Shown here one piece after another: positions 51,876 through 62,358 of a stretch of DNA of 64,000 nucleotides. The translations under genes were made by a program, and so were the position numbers. The stretch is from Entomospira culicis. GTDB lineage: Bacteria; Spirochaetota; Spirochaetia; WRBN01. The DNA lies in NCBI RefSeq assembly GCF_028748145.1, contig NZ_CP118181.1, forward strand, positions 565,433 through 629,432, given 5' to 3'. Numbering within the stretch: position 1 is the first letter of the stretch; every line of letters begins with the position of its first letter. The notes beneath the pieces were generated by a model, which ran no database searches, was not told where the DNA came from, and saw only the letters and a list, made by a program, of their open reading frames with translations.

Positions 51876-53957
51876 ATGGACATCGCAAAGGTACGAAACA
51901 TCGGTATTAGTGCGCACATCGATAGTGGTAAGACAACTCTCTCGGAGCGCATTCTCTTTTTTTGTAATAAGATTCACGCCATCCACGAGGTGCGCGGTAA
52001 AGACGGCGTGGGCGCCACTATGGATCACATGGAGCTTGAGCGCGAGCGTGGTATTACCATCACCAGCGCTGCCACCAACGTTACTTGGAAGGATTATGAC
52101 ATTAACTTGATCGACACTCCAGGCCACGTCGACTTCACCATCGAGGTTGAGCGCGCGCTTCGGGTTTTAGACGGTGCTATCCTTGTCTTGTGTTCGGTTG
52201 CTGGTGTACAGTCGCAATCTATCACCGTAGACCGCCAGCTCAAGCGCTACAATGTACCACGCCTTGCCTTTGTTAATAAGTGCGACCGTGTCGGTGCCAA
52301 CCCCTTCAAAGTGCGCGATCAGTTGCGTGAAAAGCTCAATCTTAACGCGCATATGATTCAGATTCCTATCGGGCTAGAAGAGGAGCATCGTGGTGTGGTC
52401 GACTTGGTTGCCATGAAGGCTTACACTTTTAACGAAGATGGTGATATGACCGAAGGCGATATCCCTGCCGAACTCCAAGCCGATGCTGATACCTATCGCT
52501 ATGATATGCTTGATGCCTTGAGTATGTTCAACGACGAGCTTATGGAGCTCTTGATGGAAGAGAAAGAGATCCCTGAGCAATTGATCAAAGATACCATCCG
52601 CAAGGCGACTATCTCGCGCGAGTTTGTACCGGTGATGCTTGGTTCTGCTTATAAAAACAAAGCGATTCAGCCGTTGCTTAATGCCGTTACCTACTACCTG
52701 CCTGCGCCTAACGACGTGGAGAATGTTGCCCTTGATCTCGATCAAGAGGAGAAGGAGATCGTCTTAGCCAGTGATGAGAATCACAAAAATGCGGTAGCCC
52801 TCGCCTTTAAGCTTGATGATACCCAGTATGGTCAGATTACTTATATCCGTGTCTACCAAGGAAAAATTCGCAAGGGTGATGAGTTGGTGAATGCCCGTAC
52901 CAAGAAGAAATTTAAGGTCGGTCGCCTTGTGCGCATGCATAGTAAGGAGATGACTGATATTACCGAAGCTCCCGCTGGTGATATCGCTGCGCTCTTTGGT
53001 ATTGACTGTGCTTCGGGCGATACCTTTACTTCCCCTAATATCAACTACTCGATGACTAGTATGTTTGTGCCAGCTCCGGTTATCTCGTTGTCGATTAAAC
53101 CAAAGGATAGCAAGGCCAGCGACAACATGGCTAAGGCGCTCAACCGCTTTACCAAGGAAGATCCTACTTTCCGCACCTATGTCGATCCCGAAAGTAACGA
53201 GACGGTTATTCAGGGAATGGGCGAGCTTCACCTTGAGGTGTATGTTGAGCGTATGAAGCGCGAGTACAAGGCCGAGGTGGAGACTGGTATGCCACAGGTT
53301 GCCTATCGTGAGACGATTACGAAGGCTACGCCGTTCAATTATACCCACAAGAAGCAGACTGGTGGTGCAGGTCAATACGCGCGTGTTGCCGGTGAGATGA
53401 CGCCGTTGGCAGAGGGTGAGTATCAATTTGTTAATAATATTAAGGGTGGTGTAATTCCTACCGAATATGTGCCTAGTTGTGATAAAGGTTTCCGTTCGTG
53501 CCTTGGTAAGGGCAGCTTAATTGGCTTCCCGATTGTAGGTGTGCAGATGATGATCAATGATGGGCAGTTCCACCCCGTGGACTCTTCGGACATGGCCTTC
53601 CAAGCTGCTGGTCGTGGCGCATTCCGTGAAGCATACATGAAATCTTCGCCACAGGTGTTGGAGCCGATCATGAAGGTTGCTGTCGAAGGGCCTACCGAGT
53701 TCCAAGGATCGATTTTTGGATCGATTAACCAACGTCGTGGTGTGATTTTAGGCTCTACCGAAGAGGGCGTGATGTGTCGTGTTGAGGCGGAAGTTCCTCT
53801 TTCTGAGATGTTTGGTTACTCTACGGTCTTGCGCTCCTTGACGCAAGGTAAGGCTGAGTTCACCATGGAATTCTTAAAGTACGCTAAGGCACCTAATAAT
53901 GTTACCGAGGCGATGATTAAAGAGTACGAAGCAAAACGCAAATCTGGTGATGACTAG
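51876..53957 (+). CDS. fusA: translation elongation factor G
   Basis: 693-residue translocation GTPase. G1 is AHIDSGKTT, then the [22 protein letters not shown] switch region, DTPGH (G3) and NKCD (G4). The HIDSGK and [11 protein letters not shown] wording is the spdEFG1/mitochondrial EF-G1 subtype found in spirochaetes and planctomycetes, not the usual HIDAGK type. Domains II to V follow, with the domain IV segment [24 protein letters not shown]. All GTPase motifs are intact. The stop overlaps the dut start. Codon use is biased toward a few codons, as expected of a highly expressed gene. Confidence 0.95.
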   Translation: MDIAKVRNIGISAHIDSGKTTLSERILFFCNKIHAIHEVRGKDGVGATMDHMELERERGITITSAATNVTWKDYDINLIDTPGHVDFTIEVERALRVLDGAILVLCSVAGVQSQSITVDRQLKRYNVPRLAFVNKCDRVGANPFKVRDQLREKLNLNAHMIQIPIGLEEEHRGVVDLVAMKAYTFNEDGDMTEGDIPAELQADADTYRYDMLDALSMFNDELMELLMEEKEIPEQLIKDTIRKATISREFVPVMLGSAYKNKAIQPLLNAVTYYLPAPNDVENVALDLDQEEKEIVLASDENHKNAVALAFKLDDTQYGQITYIRVYQGKIRKGDELVNARTKKKFKVGRLVRMHSKEMTDITEAPAGDIAALFGIDCASGDTFTSPNINYSMTSMFVPAPVISLSIKPKDSKASDNMAKALNRFTKEDPTFRTYVDPESNETVIQGMGELHLEVYVERMKREYKAEVETGMPQVAYRETITKATPFNYTHKKQTGGAGQYARVAGEMTPLAEGEYQFVNNIKGGVIPTEYVPSCDKGFRSCLGKGSLIGFPIVGVQMMINDGQFHPVDSSDMAFQAAGRGAFREAYMKSSPQVLEPIMKVAVEGPTEFQGSIFGSINQRRGVILGSTEEGVMCRVEAEVPLSEMFGYSTVLRSLTQGKAEFTMEFLKYAKAPNNVTEAMIKEYEAKRKSGDD

Positions 53958-54399
53958 TCATCCAACGATTGTTGTCCATTACCTAGGTTCCCTTGATGGG
54001 GCGCCTAGGTATGCTTCTGCTTTAGCCTCGGGGGCGGATTTACAGGCAAATATTTCAGAAGCTTGGATCTTAAAACCGCAAGAGCGTAAGTTGATTCCTA
54101 CGGGGATATCGTTAGACATTCCTGCAGGGTATGAGGCGCAGGTGCGTTCGCGTTCGGGATTGGCGCTTCATCATGGCGTGGTTGTGTTAAATAGTCCGGG
54201 TACGATTGATGCCGATTATCGCGGAGAGATTGGTGTTATCTTATATAACACTTCGGAACACCCCTTTACGATTGAGGTGGGCATGCGGATTGCACAACTT
54301 GTTTTTGCTCCGATTGTCGTGGGGACTTTTGTTCGGCTGGATGGTTTAGATGCAACGGTGCGGGCTAGCTCTGGTTTTGGTGCTAGTGGATTAGGATAG
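53950..54399 (+). CDS. dut: dUTP diphosphatase
   Basis: 149-residue trimeric dUTPase that hydrolyses dUTP to dUMP and keeps uracil out of DNA. Motif 1 is SGADLQA, motif 2 RSRSGLA, motif 3 [10 protein letters not shown], motif 4 RIAQLVFAP and motif 5 [10 protein letters not shown], all intact and in order. The ATG at 53950 overlaps the fusA end by 8 bases; a GTG one codon earlier is possible. Confidence 0.94.
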   Translation: MTSHPTIVVHYLGSLDGAPRYASALASGADLQANISEAWILKPQERKLIPTGISLDIPAGYEAQVRSRSGLALHHGVVVLNSPGTIDADYRGEIGVILYNTSEHPFTIEVGMRIAQLVFAPIVVGTFVRLDGLDATVRASSGFGASGLG

Positions 54400-54411
54400 G
54401 AATGCATTTGT

Positions 54412-55650
54412 ATGGCTAAGCTGTGGCGAGCGAAGCAGTTATATCGATATCTTCTGGTGGACATTGCAAAGACGCATCTTTTTTTAACGCTATTATTTAT
54501 TTTCTTTGTATTATTGAGTAATATTTGGTACTTTGCTCCAGAGTGGTTGGAGTTGGGGGTTTCGATTCGTCATGTCTTGGTGATGGTGCTCTTTTTTATT
54601 CCTGGGGCGATGATTCAAGCCACCCCGATTGCGCTTTCCCTTGCTTTTTTGGTGAGCTATACTCGCTTACAATTACATAAAGAGATTGACGCGATGCGTA
54701 GCTTGGGCTTTGGCATTTTTGCGATTTTTCGCCCACTCCTGCACTATACACTTTTTACTTTTTTCTTAACCTTTGGAGTAGCCTTTGGTCTCTATCCCTA
54801 TAGTATGTCGACATTTGAGCAATATTATAGTCAGGTGTTGAGTCGCTATATTAAAATTGATACCAAGAGTAATGAACCCAAAATGCTTGGCGATATGATT
54901 CTTTATGGTGCGATATTTGAGGGGAAAGAGCAATGGTTGGTGGTGGATATGCGTGATGGCTATCGATTGGTTCTCTGGGCTACCAACGCTGATGTGAGTA
55001 TGGATGGGGGATTACGCGCTTTGTCCGCAGAGGAGGTTGATCTTTTAGTCGTGGAGCGTAACAGTAATGGGCAGAGTTGGAGTACGATTGTGGCAAAGGA
55101 CTTTCGTTATCCGTTGATTTTTTCGATTAAAACACAGAGCTACAATCCCTATGATGGCTTAATCCTTCGTGATTTGTGGGCGCGAGGTTTGGCTTTACGC
55201 GATGAGCATTACAGGCGTACTGCATTTCAACGTGAGCGACTTGTGGAGATTAATGCGCTTTTACGTAATGGCTTACTGACCGAAACGGATCGCGACCTCT
55301 ACTTACAGGAGCGTGTAGCGATTAAAAAAGATTTTCGGTTTAACTCTGATTTTGTGAGCTATCTTTTTGTTGTACTCCTACGCACCTCGCATCTTCTTTT
55401 TGTGATTACACTGGTATTTCTTGCCTTTTTATTGGTAGAACGCCTAGGTAAACGATCGCTTTGGATCTTGTTGGGCTGGGTCGTTGCGCTTATTTTTTAC
55501 TGGATTTCCTTTTACTTAATATCCTTTCAAATCTTACGTCTCCGGTGGTCTCCTATCACCTTATTGTTACCGGTCATGACGATTAATCTTGTTAATTTGC
55601 TTTTGTTTTGGTCGATACAGCATAAAAAGAGGGGATTAGGTAATGGATAG
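54412..55650 (+). CDS. LptF/LptG (YjgP/YjgQ) family permease
   Basis: 412-residue inner-membrane protein with three N-terminal and three C-terminal hydrophobic helices around a long soluble jellyroll-like domain, the layout of LptF/LptG. In Gram-negatives this pair moves lipopolysaccharide with the LptB ATPase. Many spirochaetes lack LPS, so here the pair may move another lipid to the outer membrane. Overlaps the second permease gene by 8 bases, suggesting a heterodimer made in step. No lptB nearby. Confidence 0.85.
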   Translation: MAKLWRAKQLYRYLLVDIAKTHLFLTLLFIFFVLLSNIWYFAPEWLELGVSIRHVLVMVLFFIPGAMIQATPIALSLAFLVSYTRLQLHKEIDAMRSLGFGIFAIFRPLLHYTLFTFFLTFGVAFGLYPYSMSTFEQYYSQVLSRYIKIDTKSNEPKMLGDMILYGAIFEGKEQWLVVDMRDGYRLVLWATNADVSMDGGLRALSAEEVDLLVVERNSNGQSWSTIVAKDFRYPLIFSIKTQSYNPYDGLILRDLWARGLALRDEHYRRTAFQRERLVEINALLRNGLLTETDRDLYLQERVAIKKDFRFNSDFVSYLFVVLLRTSHLLFVITLVFLAFLLVERLGKRSLWILLGWVVALIFYWISFYLISFQILRLRWSPITLLLPVMTINLVNLLLFWSIQHKKRGLGNG

Positions 55651-56716
55651 AGTTCGCAAACATTTGATAAAAAATTGGCTAGTAACTTGGGGTGGTACAA
55701 CCTTAATCCTCTTTCTCTTGCTTTACTTAGTCTTTTTTGCCCTTCTCTTTTTACAAGTGATGGATAAGGATGATTTAGCATTGGGGCGACTCTTCGTCTG
55801 GGTGATGTTGCGTAGTGGCTTGATTTTTCATGGATTATTGCCCATTATTTTTTTATTGTCGATTGTTATTTTGGTCTTTACATTAGAACAAAAAAGTGAA
55901 TTGAAAGTTATTTATTTATGTGGAAAAAGTTTGCATCAGGGGTTAGGATTTATCTGGCTATTTGCCTTGTTATTGATACTCTTTCAGTTGGCAACAGCTT
56001 GGTCGATACTGCCAAGTATGGAGCGCAAGAATGAATGGTTTGAAGTAGATATTTTGGGAGAGGCATCGGTAAAGAGCAAGAAGGCTATTTTATTGACAGA
56101 TAAATATTTGATTGAAATAGAGGGCATCAATAAGAATACGCGTGAAGTGCGAGGTTTGCAAGTGATAGCACTTTCTCCAAAGAGACCTGAAGGATGGCGT
56201 TGGTTAGAGGCGATGCGTGCAGTAGAGAACGCGGGTGAATGGCATTTGGAGCGTGTGCGCGGAGTTACCACAGAAGAAGATTGGTATACTGCCGAAGTAT
56301 TAACATTAAGTGAGTGGATGCCTACGTGGCAGGAAGTTGAGCGACGTTTTCGTGGTGAGGATTGGGCAAAAAGTAGCTCTAGCACGCTTTATGTGCGATT
56401 GGGTGAGGAGCATCTACTGGGGCGTGAACAAAACCAGTTGAAACACTTTTTCGCTTCACGTATGGGAGAGTGGTGGATTTTGTTGTTGTTGCTTGTTCCT
56501 ATTTTTTGGTACGATCCCTCAAAAAAGTTTGCACTGTTACGCCTTTTTGGTGGATTTTTTGGTGGCTTTTTATTAGTACAGCTCGCCGACTTATGGGTGA
56601 ATGTTTGGCTTCAATACACCTCGGTAAGTTGGGTAACAGCAATGGTGATTCCCTTTTTATTGTTGGCTGGATTTCTCTTTTTATTATGGGTACTCGGTGA
56701 GCGGAAAAAGCGTTAG
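55643..56716 (+). CDS. LptF/LptG (YjgP/YjgQ) family permease, second subunit
   Basis: 357-residue partner of the upstream permease, with the same arrangement: three hydrophobic helices at each end and a soluble central domain (residues about 115-265). LRSGLIFHGLLPIIFLLSIVIL and the C-terminal FGGFFGGFLLVQLADLWV are typical of the family. The 8-base overlap with the first gene and shared direction indicate one complex. The role is inferred from the family. Confidence 0.83.
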   Translation: MDRVRKHLIKNWLVTWGGTTLILFLLLYLVFFALLFLQVMDKDDLALGRLFVWVMLRSGLIFHGLLPIIFLLSIVILVFTLEQKSELKVIYLCGKSLHQGLGFIWLFALLLILFQLATAWSILPSMERKNEWFEVDILGEASVKSKKAILLTDKYLIEIEGINKNTREVRGLQVIALSPKRPEGWRWLEAMRAVENAGEWHLERVRGVTTEEDWYTAEVLTLSEWMPTWQEVERRFRGEDWAKSSSSTLYVRLGEEHLLGREQNQLKHFFASRMGEWWILLLLLVPIFWYDPSKKFALLRLFGGFFGGFLLVQLADLWVNVWLQYTSVSWVTAMVIPFLLLAGFLFLLWVLGERKKR

Positions 56717-56758
56717 CGGGCAGATAATTGCTCTTACCCGCTTACTTTTTCTCTTATA

Positions 56759-58714
56759 TTAACGCGGGAATATCGACATGGTGAAGGTGAAGATATTTTT
56801 ATGATTAGTTTGATAAGTATAGCCAAAGCGTCCTGCCCAAGCCATGGCCGATGCCATATCTGCATCGTTGATGTGCGAGAAGTCGCGATCGTTGAAGTCA
56901 TAGAAGGTGTGGGCAAAGGTGTAGCCAATACCAATCACAACAGGGATCTCTCTGCGTTGATTGTTTTTATCAAAGAGTGGGATAAAGCGTAAGTCGTAGG
57001 TGAGTTTGAGCGAAAAGGCATTTGTCCAGTCGTAGATAGCATCTTTAAGGAAGTGCTTGAACCAAGGATTAGAATCCCATTGACCATAATCTAAAAAGCC
57101 ATTAAGCTCGCCGGTGATGCCATTACGATCCCATGCCCAGACCTCCCCACGGAAGAAGTTTTCGTCCATGGTGGCTTTTTGACTATCGGTGTAGTAGCGC
57201 CCATCAACGCCAAGCCAGTATTTGTGGGGTGCTGAATTACCATGCCTGACAAGATCGTATCCTACAGAGAGGCTTAATCCCGGGAAGAAGAGTGTCTCTA
57301 AGCTAAGGTTAAAGTGATCACTGTTAGGCTTTAGAAAGCTACCCAAGGCTTTACCTCGATGGTGATAGCCAGTATCAATGAGCACATTATCCCCACGCAT
57401 ATTTTGACCCATTTGGGCGTAGTTTTGGGCGTAGTGCGAGTAAACATAAGGGCCAATATTGGTGTATTTGAGTTTAACTTGGGTAAACGCTAACCATGGG
57501 ATATGCAGGCGAAGACCCACATCCCAAGCCAGCATGTTTCGGGGGCTAGTACCGATATTTTTTCCTTGAAATTCATCGAGCATAAGGTTGGTTTCGAGCT
57601 TCCCGATGTTAGGAATAATGGTAGCAGCACCAAAGCCAAAGGCAATATTGTCGTGATCACCGATCATATTTTGTGCGATGAGGAAGACATTCATAGGAAC
57701 TAAGTAGGAGGCCTCCATGCGACTGCCCCAAATAACACTCTCCCAGACATTGAGGTAGAAATAGTCGCTGATAAAGAATTCGCCGATGTGGTAGCTAAAC
57801 ATTTTGCTATTTTGCACAAGTTGCTCATTATGAAATTCTGTATCGCGATAATCATTCCCGAGGGTGTTTCTTCCACCACTTAAGGATCCGGTCATGTAGT
57901 AAAAGTTAAACCAATCGATGGGGCGGATAGCGAATTCGGCAGCAGCAAAGGTGGCTGCGTCTTTAGAGAGAATAAGACCACTGCCTACTTGGCGATTTTC
58001 AAGGATACCAAGACGTAATAAGATCCGATCGTCCCAAAATTGACCAGTAAGCTCTGGTGTCATTTCCAAGGCTTGCGCCCAGCTATCCATATTACCCGTA
58101 TCCCAAATTTCAAAATTTTTGGGAGAGCCAAACCAGCGTTGCCAAAAGCCCATGCCCATGGCAACATGTTCACCAAAGTGAGCAAACGGGTAGGTGCTAT
58201 TCATCCCTGTATTGAGGATAAGGTTTACTTTATAGGAGAACATTGATTGGAGAAAGTCGCCTTCGACAAAGAGCTCAATGGGAATGGAGGTGTACTGTTT
58301 ACTAATATCTTCGGCGGCAAATTGAAAGTGGTAACCGGTACGAATACCTAGGCGCGCGTGTCCATATTGATTACCAAAGTCAAAGCCACCGTTCCAAAGA
58401 GCGTTACTAATAGGGGCTTTTGGCGTGAAGCTAGGGGAGAAGCGTAAGATATACTCATCGAGGATCTTCCGCTCTTGGGCAGAGAGCTCATACTCTCTTG
58501 CTTTCATTTGACTAAGAAAGGTGTAGACGTCGTGGCGGGTATAGGGTTTAACTTGTGTGATTTTGGTAAGGAGTCCTTTAACTTCACCGATCTCGATAAG
58601 GAGATAGACGGGATCATTAATATCTACGGAAAGACGCGTTTGCGCGTGAGTAGAGAGAGCAAATAAGAGAAGCATAGCCAATGTTGAGAGTATTTTTGGA
58701 AATCTTTTTTTCAT
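56759..58714 (-). CDS. large secreted outer-membrane-like protein
   Basis: 651-residue protein with a signal peptide (MKKRFPKILSTLAMLLLFALSTHA). After a helical N-terminal part (KPYTRHDVYTFLSQMKAREYELSAQERKILDEYI), the rest is beta-rich with aromatic belts and Gly turns (GNQYGHARLGIRTGYHFQF) and ends FTFTMSIFPR, as in outer-membrane barrels; it recalls Wzi-type capsule-assembly barrels in style only. The start is at the minus-strand ATG after TACATTAT; no clear ribosome site. The family is not firmly recognised. Confidence 0.72.
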   Translation of the reverse strand: MKKRFPKILSTLAMLLLFALSTHAQTRLSVDINDPVYLLIEIGEVKGLLTKITQVKPYTRHDVYTFLSQMKAREYELSAQERKILDEYILRFSPSFTPKAPISNALWNGGFDFGNQYGHARLGIRTGYHFQFAAEDISKQYTSIPIELFVEGDFLQSMFSYKVNLILNTGMNSTYPFAHFGEHVAMGMGFWQRWFGSPKNFEIWDTGNMDSWAQALEMTPELTGQFWDDRILLRLGILENRQVGSGLILSKDAATFAAAEFAIRPIDWFNFYYMTGSLSGGRNTLGNDYRDTEFHNEQLVQNSKMFSYHIGEFFISDYFYLNVWESVIWGSRMEASYLVPMNVFLIAQNMIGDHDNIAFGFGAATIIPNIGKLETNLMLDEFQGKNIGTSPRNMLAWDVGLRLHIPWLAFTQVKLKYTNIGPYVYSHYAQNYAQMGQNMRGDNVLIDTGYHHRGKALGSFLKPNSDHFNLSLETLFFPGLSLSVGYDLVRHGNSAPHKYWLGVDGRYYTDSQKATMDENFFRGEVWAWDRNGITGELNGFLDYGQWDSNPWFKHFLKDAIYDWTNAFSLKLTYDLRFIPLFDKNNQRREIPVVIGIGYTFAHTFYDFNDRDFSHINDADMASAMAWAGRFGYTYQTNHKNIFTFTMSIFPR

Positions 58715-58767
58715 ATAATGTATCCTACTTTAAATGTTAATGATTCTTGTTTATTGACATGTAAATA

Positions 58768-59388
58768 TCAGTATCCACTACCCTTGATGATGGTGATAAG
58801 GGTTTTTAGGACAATGTTGAGATCGAGCCAAAGAGAGCGATGCCGAATATAATAGATGTCTAGGTTGACGCGTGATTGATAGGAGAGATTGTTACGCCCG
58901 GAGGTTTGCCAGAGTCCGGTGATGCCTGGCAAGACGCTTAGGAAGAGGGCTTGATGTTCGCCGTAATGATTGAGTTCGCTTGGAGTAATAGGTCTAGGGC
59001 CGATGATACTCATTTGTCCTTTTAGTACATTAAAAAATTGAGGGAGTTCATCCATGCTACTTCTACGCAAGAAGTGTCCGATGCCTGGAATAATACGTGG
59101 ATCCCTTTTAAGTTTTTGGGTTTGGTTGAATTCTTGCGCGAGCGTAGGGTCATTTTGAAGGATATCTTGAAGCTTCTCTTGTGCTTTTGGGATCATCGTG
59201 CGAAATTTCCAACAGGTAAAGATTACGCCATTTTTACCTAGACGTTGATGCCCATAAAATATTGGAGCATTGCCAGAGGCAATTTTAATGGCAACTGAAA
59301 TAAGAATAAGTAACGGGGAGAGAAGAAGTAAAAAGAGTAGAGCAAAGAAGAGATCGAATAGTCGCTTGAAGATGGCTGTATAGATCAT
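58768..59388 (-). CDS. undecaprenyl-phosphate sugar-1-phosphate transferase
   Basis: About 206 residues, of the bacterial sugar transferase family (WbaP/PglC/EpsL C-terminal type), which starts synthesis of a surface polysaccharide or glycan by loading a sugar-1-phosphate onto undecaprenyl phosphate. An N-terminal hydrophobic helix (FKRLFDLFFALLFLLLLSPLLI) is followed by FTCWKFRTM, the SSMDELPQ motif (Asp-Glu catalytic pair), IGPRP and GLWQTSGRNNL. The start is uncertain between the ATG at 59388 and a TTG two codons earlier. No other glycan genes are adjacent. Confidence 0.9.
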   Translation of the reverse strand: MIYTAIFKRLFDLFFALLFLLLLSPLLILISVAIKIASGNAPIFYGHQRLGKNGVIFTCWKFRTMIPKAQEKLQDILQNDPTLAQEFNQTQKLKRDPRIIPGIGHFLRRSSMDELPQFFNVLKGQMSIIGPRPITPSELNHYGEHQALFLSVLPGITGLWQTSGRNNLSYQSRVNLDIYYIRHRSLWLDLNIVLKTLITIIKGSGY

Positions 59389-59561
59389 GGTCAATGCTTC
59401 TAAAGTCCTTTTTTTAAATTTCTCTTGCTTAGCGGAGCATCCTCAACTATTCCTACAGAACATACTAGCAAAAATCCTAAAAAATAGCTATAGCTAGGCA
59501 TAAAATATTTGAAAAATTAGTTGTATTTAGGCATTTTTTGTGCGATTATTTTGCTATCTGC

Positions 59562-59590
59562 TTGATTTTCTTGGCAAAGCATGGTAATCT
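59562..59590 (+). promoter_or_regulatory. promoter of the coiled-coil lipoprotein gene
   Basis: TTGATT (59562-59567), 17 bp, TAATCT (59585-59590), then 10 bases containing GAGGG before the ATG at 59601, so the leader would be only about 3-4 bases. Confidence 0.5.
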
Positions 59591-59600
59591 AAGAGGGAAT

Positions 59601-60341
59601 ATGAAGAAATTTGCCTTACTTTTATTACTAATAACGATTGTCAGTGCTTGTGCTACCGATACAAGCATTAAGTATGGAGATCGAGATAATTGGAGTGTTG
59701 AGATGCATTTTAAGGTTGCCCATGATGCATCTAATCGTGGGGCATATAAGCAGGCAGTTGCTGAGTATGACGAGATTATTGCTAAATTTCCCGATAAGCC
59801 AGATAGGGTTTTTGAAGCGCAATATGAAAAAGGGATTGTGCTCTATCGGTATCTCAAAAAGTATGACGAAGCCTTTGCAATCTTTTCGATGTTGAAAGCT
59901 GAATTGGAAAATGAGCTTACCAGTATGCTTCCTTGGATGCGCGTGATGGTTCCTATTATGTATGAACAGGTGGAGGCTAAGGTCTTAGAAAAAGAGCGTA
60001 AAGCCGAGGAGAAAGCACAAAAGAGCAAGGTTAAAGAGGATGCCAAGGCGCAAAAAGAGCGTCTTAAAGAGCTAGAACGTGAGCGTAAAGCCAAGGAGAA
60101 AGAGAGCAAATCTTCTAGCCAGCAGGCACAAAACCCTGACTCATCTAAAGATAAGGAAGATTCAACTGCTGCTAATGCACCAGACGACGCCCAATCTGGT
60201 AGCGAGTCCTCAAGTAACGACTCAACTGATGATACAGATGGCGCAAATGATTCTACGGAAGGTTCTGATGAAGCCGAAAAGCCAGAGGAAGAGAAGGACG
60301 ATGATTGGTTACCATTCTCCCCATTTGAGCCTTTAGGTTAA
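59601..60341 (+). CDS. lipoprotein with TPR-like and coiled-coil segments
   Basis: 246-residue lipoprotein (lipobox IVSAC, Cys about residue 17). Residues about 35-90 look like TPR helices (GAYKQAVAEYDEIIAKFPDKPDRVFEAQYEKG), as in outer-membrane assembly lipoproteins. Residues about 125-170 form a Lys/Glu coiled coil, and the last 75 are a Ser/Asp/Glu-rich acidic, probably disordered tail ending WLPFSPFEPLG. Followed 17 bases later by another secreted-protein gene. Specific function unknown. Confidence 0.72.
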   Translation: MKKFALLLLLITIVSACATDTSIKYGDRDNWSVEMHFKVAHDASNRGAYKQAVAEYDEIIAKFPDKPDRVFEAQYEKGIVLYRYLKKYDEAFAIFSMLKAELENELTSMLPWMRVMVPIMYEQVEAKVLEKERKAEEKAQKSKVKEDAKAQKERLKELERERKAKEKESKSSSQQAQNPDSSKDKEDSTAANAPDDAQSGSESSSNDSTDDTDGANDSTEGSDEAEKPEEEKDDDWLPFSPFEPLG

Positions 60342-60358
60342 GGGCGCAGGGAGTGGGC

Positions 60359-61081
60359 ATGGTTCGTTGGAGATATCTACTTAGTGCTATCTTTTTGACT
60401 ATGAATATTGCTTACGCCCTAGAGCAACGGGTTGCTCCTCATTATGTGCAGACGTTTGTTTGGGTTAATACGGAATTGCTTTCTCCTGCTGTGGAACGCG
60501 ATATCTGGTGGGTGGCCACTCGCTACTCACAGGAATTTATAGACTCCTTAGCCCCCGAAGAAGAGACCCACTTTTATGCAATTCTCTCTTTATTTGAAGA
60601 GGCGCGTTGGATTTTGAGTGGCATGGTTTATGGATTATGGTTTGAGTACACCCCTAGTTCGCGTGAGCATCAGGTGAGTGAGGAGTTTTTGCTCCAGCAT
60701 ATTGAGTTGATTAAGTTAGGTGATAAAAATATGCGCTTGGTGAGTGTTGCTACGAGTGGAAGTTGGTTAGGCTTGACCTTTGAGTATGCACTTTCATCAG
60801 AGCAGTATCGCTATATGCAACAAAAAGAGCGGCTTGGTGCTACGCATGCGCGTGGGAGTGCGCGCAGTGAGTTGCACTTTGGTTTTGATAGTCGTAAAGT
60901 AGCCATCGAGGAGTCGATTAAGAATGCCATTTTTCTGAAGTTACGCACGCTTTATCGTACCCGTCCCCATCGTGTCTCTGGCGAGTTAGTGTTGCGTGAG
61001 CCAACGCTTATCGATATTAAAGAGGGAAACTGGTATGCCAAAAGCGATATTGCCATGCGCGTGAGGCGCGTAGAATTTTAG
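60359..61081 (+). CDS. secreted hypothetical protein
   Basis: About 240 residues with a signal peptide (MVRWRYLLSAIFLTMNIAYA, cleavage near LEQRV). The mature chain is mixed alpha/beta (SVATSGSWLGLTFEYALSSEQYRY). The ATG at 60359 has GGGAG in front; a GTG two codons earlier is in frame. It is third in a rightward series of secreted or signalling genes. No family recognised. Confidence 0.68.
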   Translation: MVRWRYLLSAIFLTMNIAYALEQRVAPHYVQTFVWVNTELLSPAVERDIWWVATRYSQEFIDSLAPEEETHFYAILSLFEEARWILSGMVYGLWFEYTPSSREHQVSEEFLLQHIELIKLGDKNMRLVSVATSGSWLGLTFEYALSSEQYRYMQQKERLGATHARGSARSELHFGFDSRKVAIEESIKNAIFLKLRTLYRTRPHRVSGELVLREPTLIDIKEGNWYAKSDIAMRVRRVEF

Positions 61082-61108
61082 CACATTGCACAGCAAGGAG
61101 TATCTAAA

Positions 61109-62305
61109 ATGGAAGAGATAACAACAATCATGCAGCGTAAAGAGCTGTGGAAAACCAGTGATTTAAGCCCTATGGCAACCCAAGAGCTTAACGATAAAGC
61201 CTTAGAGGGGAAAGGGGTGTGGTTAGATGCCGATTACGGACATATTGTCTGTGGCATCAATAGCCCACTCATTCCTGACGTACAACTGCTGTTTAACAAG
61301 TGGCGCATTGATCGCGTTTTCGTGGGAACTCCCTCTAGTTCGCTCTTTCGTGAAATCTCCAAAGATGATCGCGAAAGTGATGACGATGAGGGATTATTAC
61401 GCGCAGGCTCGGTATATGCGCACATTTATCAGGCCACGGTTGATTTTTACACACGCTATAAAAAGAGACGCGTGATTGATCTGACTGAATTAGGGGTTAT
61501 TATTCGCGATATGATCGATCTTATCAGCCATGATCGTCGATTTGCGCTACGTTTTAATGACTTTGATATTATTCGCGACGATTACTTTATCGCCCATGCG
61601 GTAGAGACGACAATCTTAAGTCTTGTTATCGGGAAAACATTGAAACTTGTTCCCCATCGTTTAATGTATTTGGGTACCAGCTCCTTCTTGCACGAGATTG
61701 GTCTTTTGCACATGCCTCCGGAGCTTCTTGATGAGAATAAAGTATTAAATGAACAAGAGAAGAATGTTTTAGCCAAGCATACTATTTTAGGATACAATAT
61801 TTTAAAGCCATTAGGATTGGAGCGGGAGATTATGCTGGGGGTCTTACAGCACCACGAACGTAATGATGGTACGGGATATAATGATGGATTAACCGCCGAT
61901 GAAATATCTCTGTTTGCTAAGATTATTGGCGTAACCTGTAGCTATCATGCGCAAATTTTTGAGCGTAACTTTAAGAAAGTCAAGAGCGGACACTCTAGTT
62001 TAGTCGATCTACTTAACAGCTTAAATAGTAAGTATGATCCAACTATCCTTAAAATACTGGTGCAAGAGCTCTCTATTTTCCCTCTTGGCTCGGGCGTCAA
62101 GCTTTCAGACGGATCTATTGGCATCATTATGGATGTCGATCCTACCGATCCGCGTCATCCGACTGCACGCATTCTTGTCAACCGTGGTGGGGATATTGCT
62201 GATGGGGAAGATACCATTCGCATTGGAGGTTATTTATCGGTGAAGCATGTGCTTAGTCAGCAAGAACTACAGGAGTTGAAACTAAAAATATCGGGTGCGG
62301 AGTAG
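61109..62305 (+). CDS. HD-GYP-like protein with altered first metal motif
   Basis: 398-residue protein: an N-terminal ~140-residue domain without clear family, then an HD-GYP-type domain. The second half of the signature is clear: HHERNDGTGYNDGL (about residues 248-261), like HHE-x2-DGxGYP. The first half reads FLHEIGL (about residues 194-200) where active enzymes have HD-x-GK, so the metal-binding Asp and the Lys are both replaced. It may bind c-di-GMP or another ligand without cleaving it, or be a different phosphohydrolase. The C-terminal tail has a beta domain (GSGVKLSDGSIGIIMDVDP). Confidence 0.8.
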   Translation: MEEITTIMQRKELWKTSDLSPMATQELNDKALEGKGVWLDADYGHIVCGINSPLIPDVQLLFNKWRIDRVFVGTPSSSLFREISKDDRESDDDEGLLRAGSVYAHIYQATVDFYTRYKKRRVIDLTELGVIIRDMIDLISHDRRFALRFNDFDIIRDDYFIAHAVETTILSLVIGKTLKLVPHRLMYLGTSSFLHEIGLLHMPPELLDENKVLNEQEKNVLAKHTILGYNILKPLGLEREIMLGVLQHHERNDGTGYNDGLTADEISLFAKIIGVTCSYHAQIFERNFKKVKSGHSSLVDLLNSLNSKYDPTILKILVQELSIFPLGSGVKLSDGSIGIIMDVDPTDPRHPTARILVNRGGDIADGEDTIRIGGYLSVKHVLSQQELQELKLKISGAE

Positions 62306-62358
62306 TCTCTGGGTTGTTTTTTCTTAAACTTTAGAATAGATGAGGTCGATGGTTAGGT

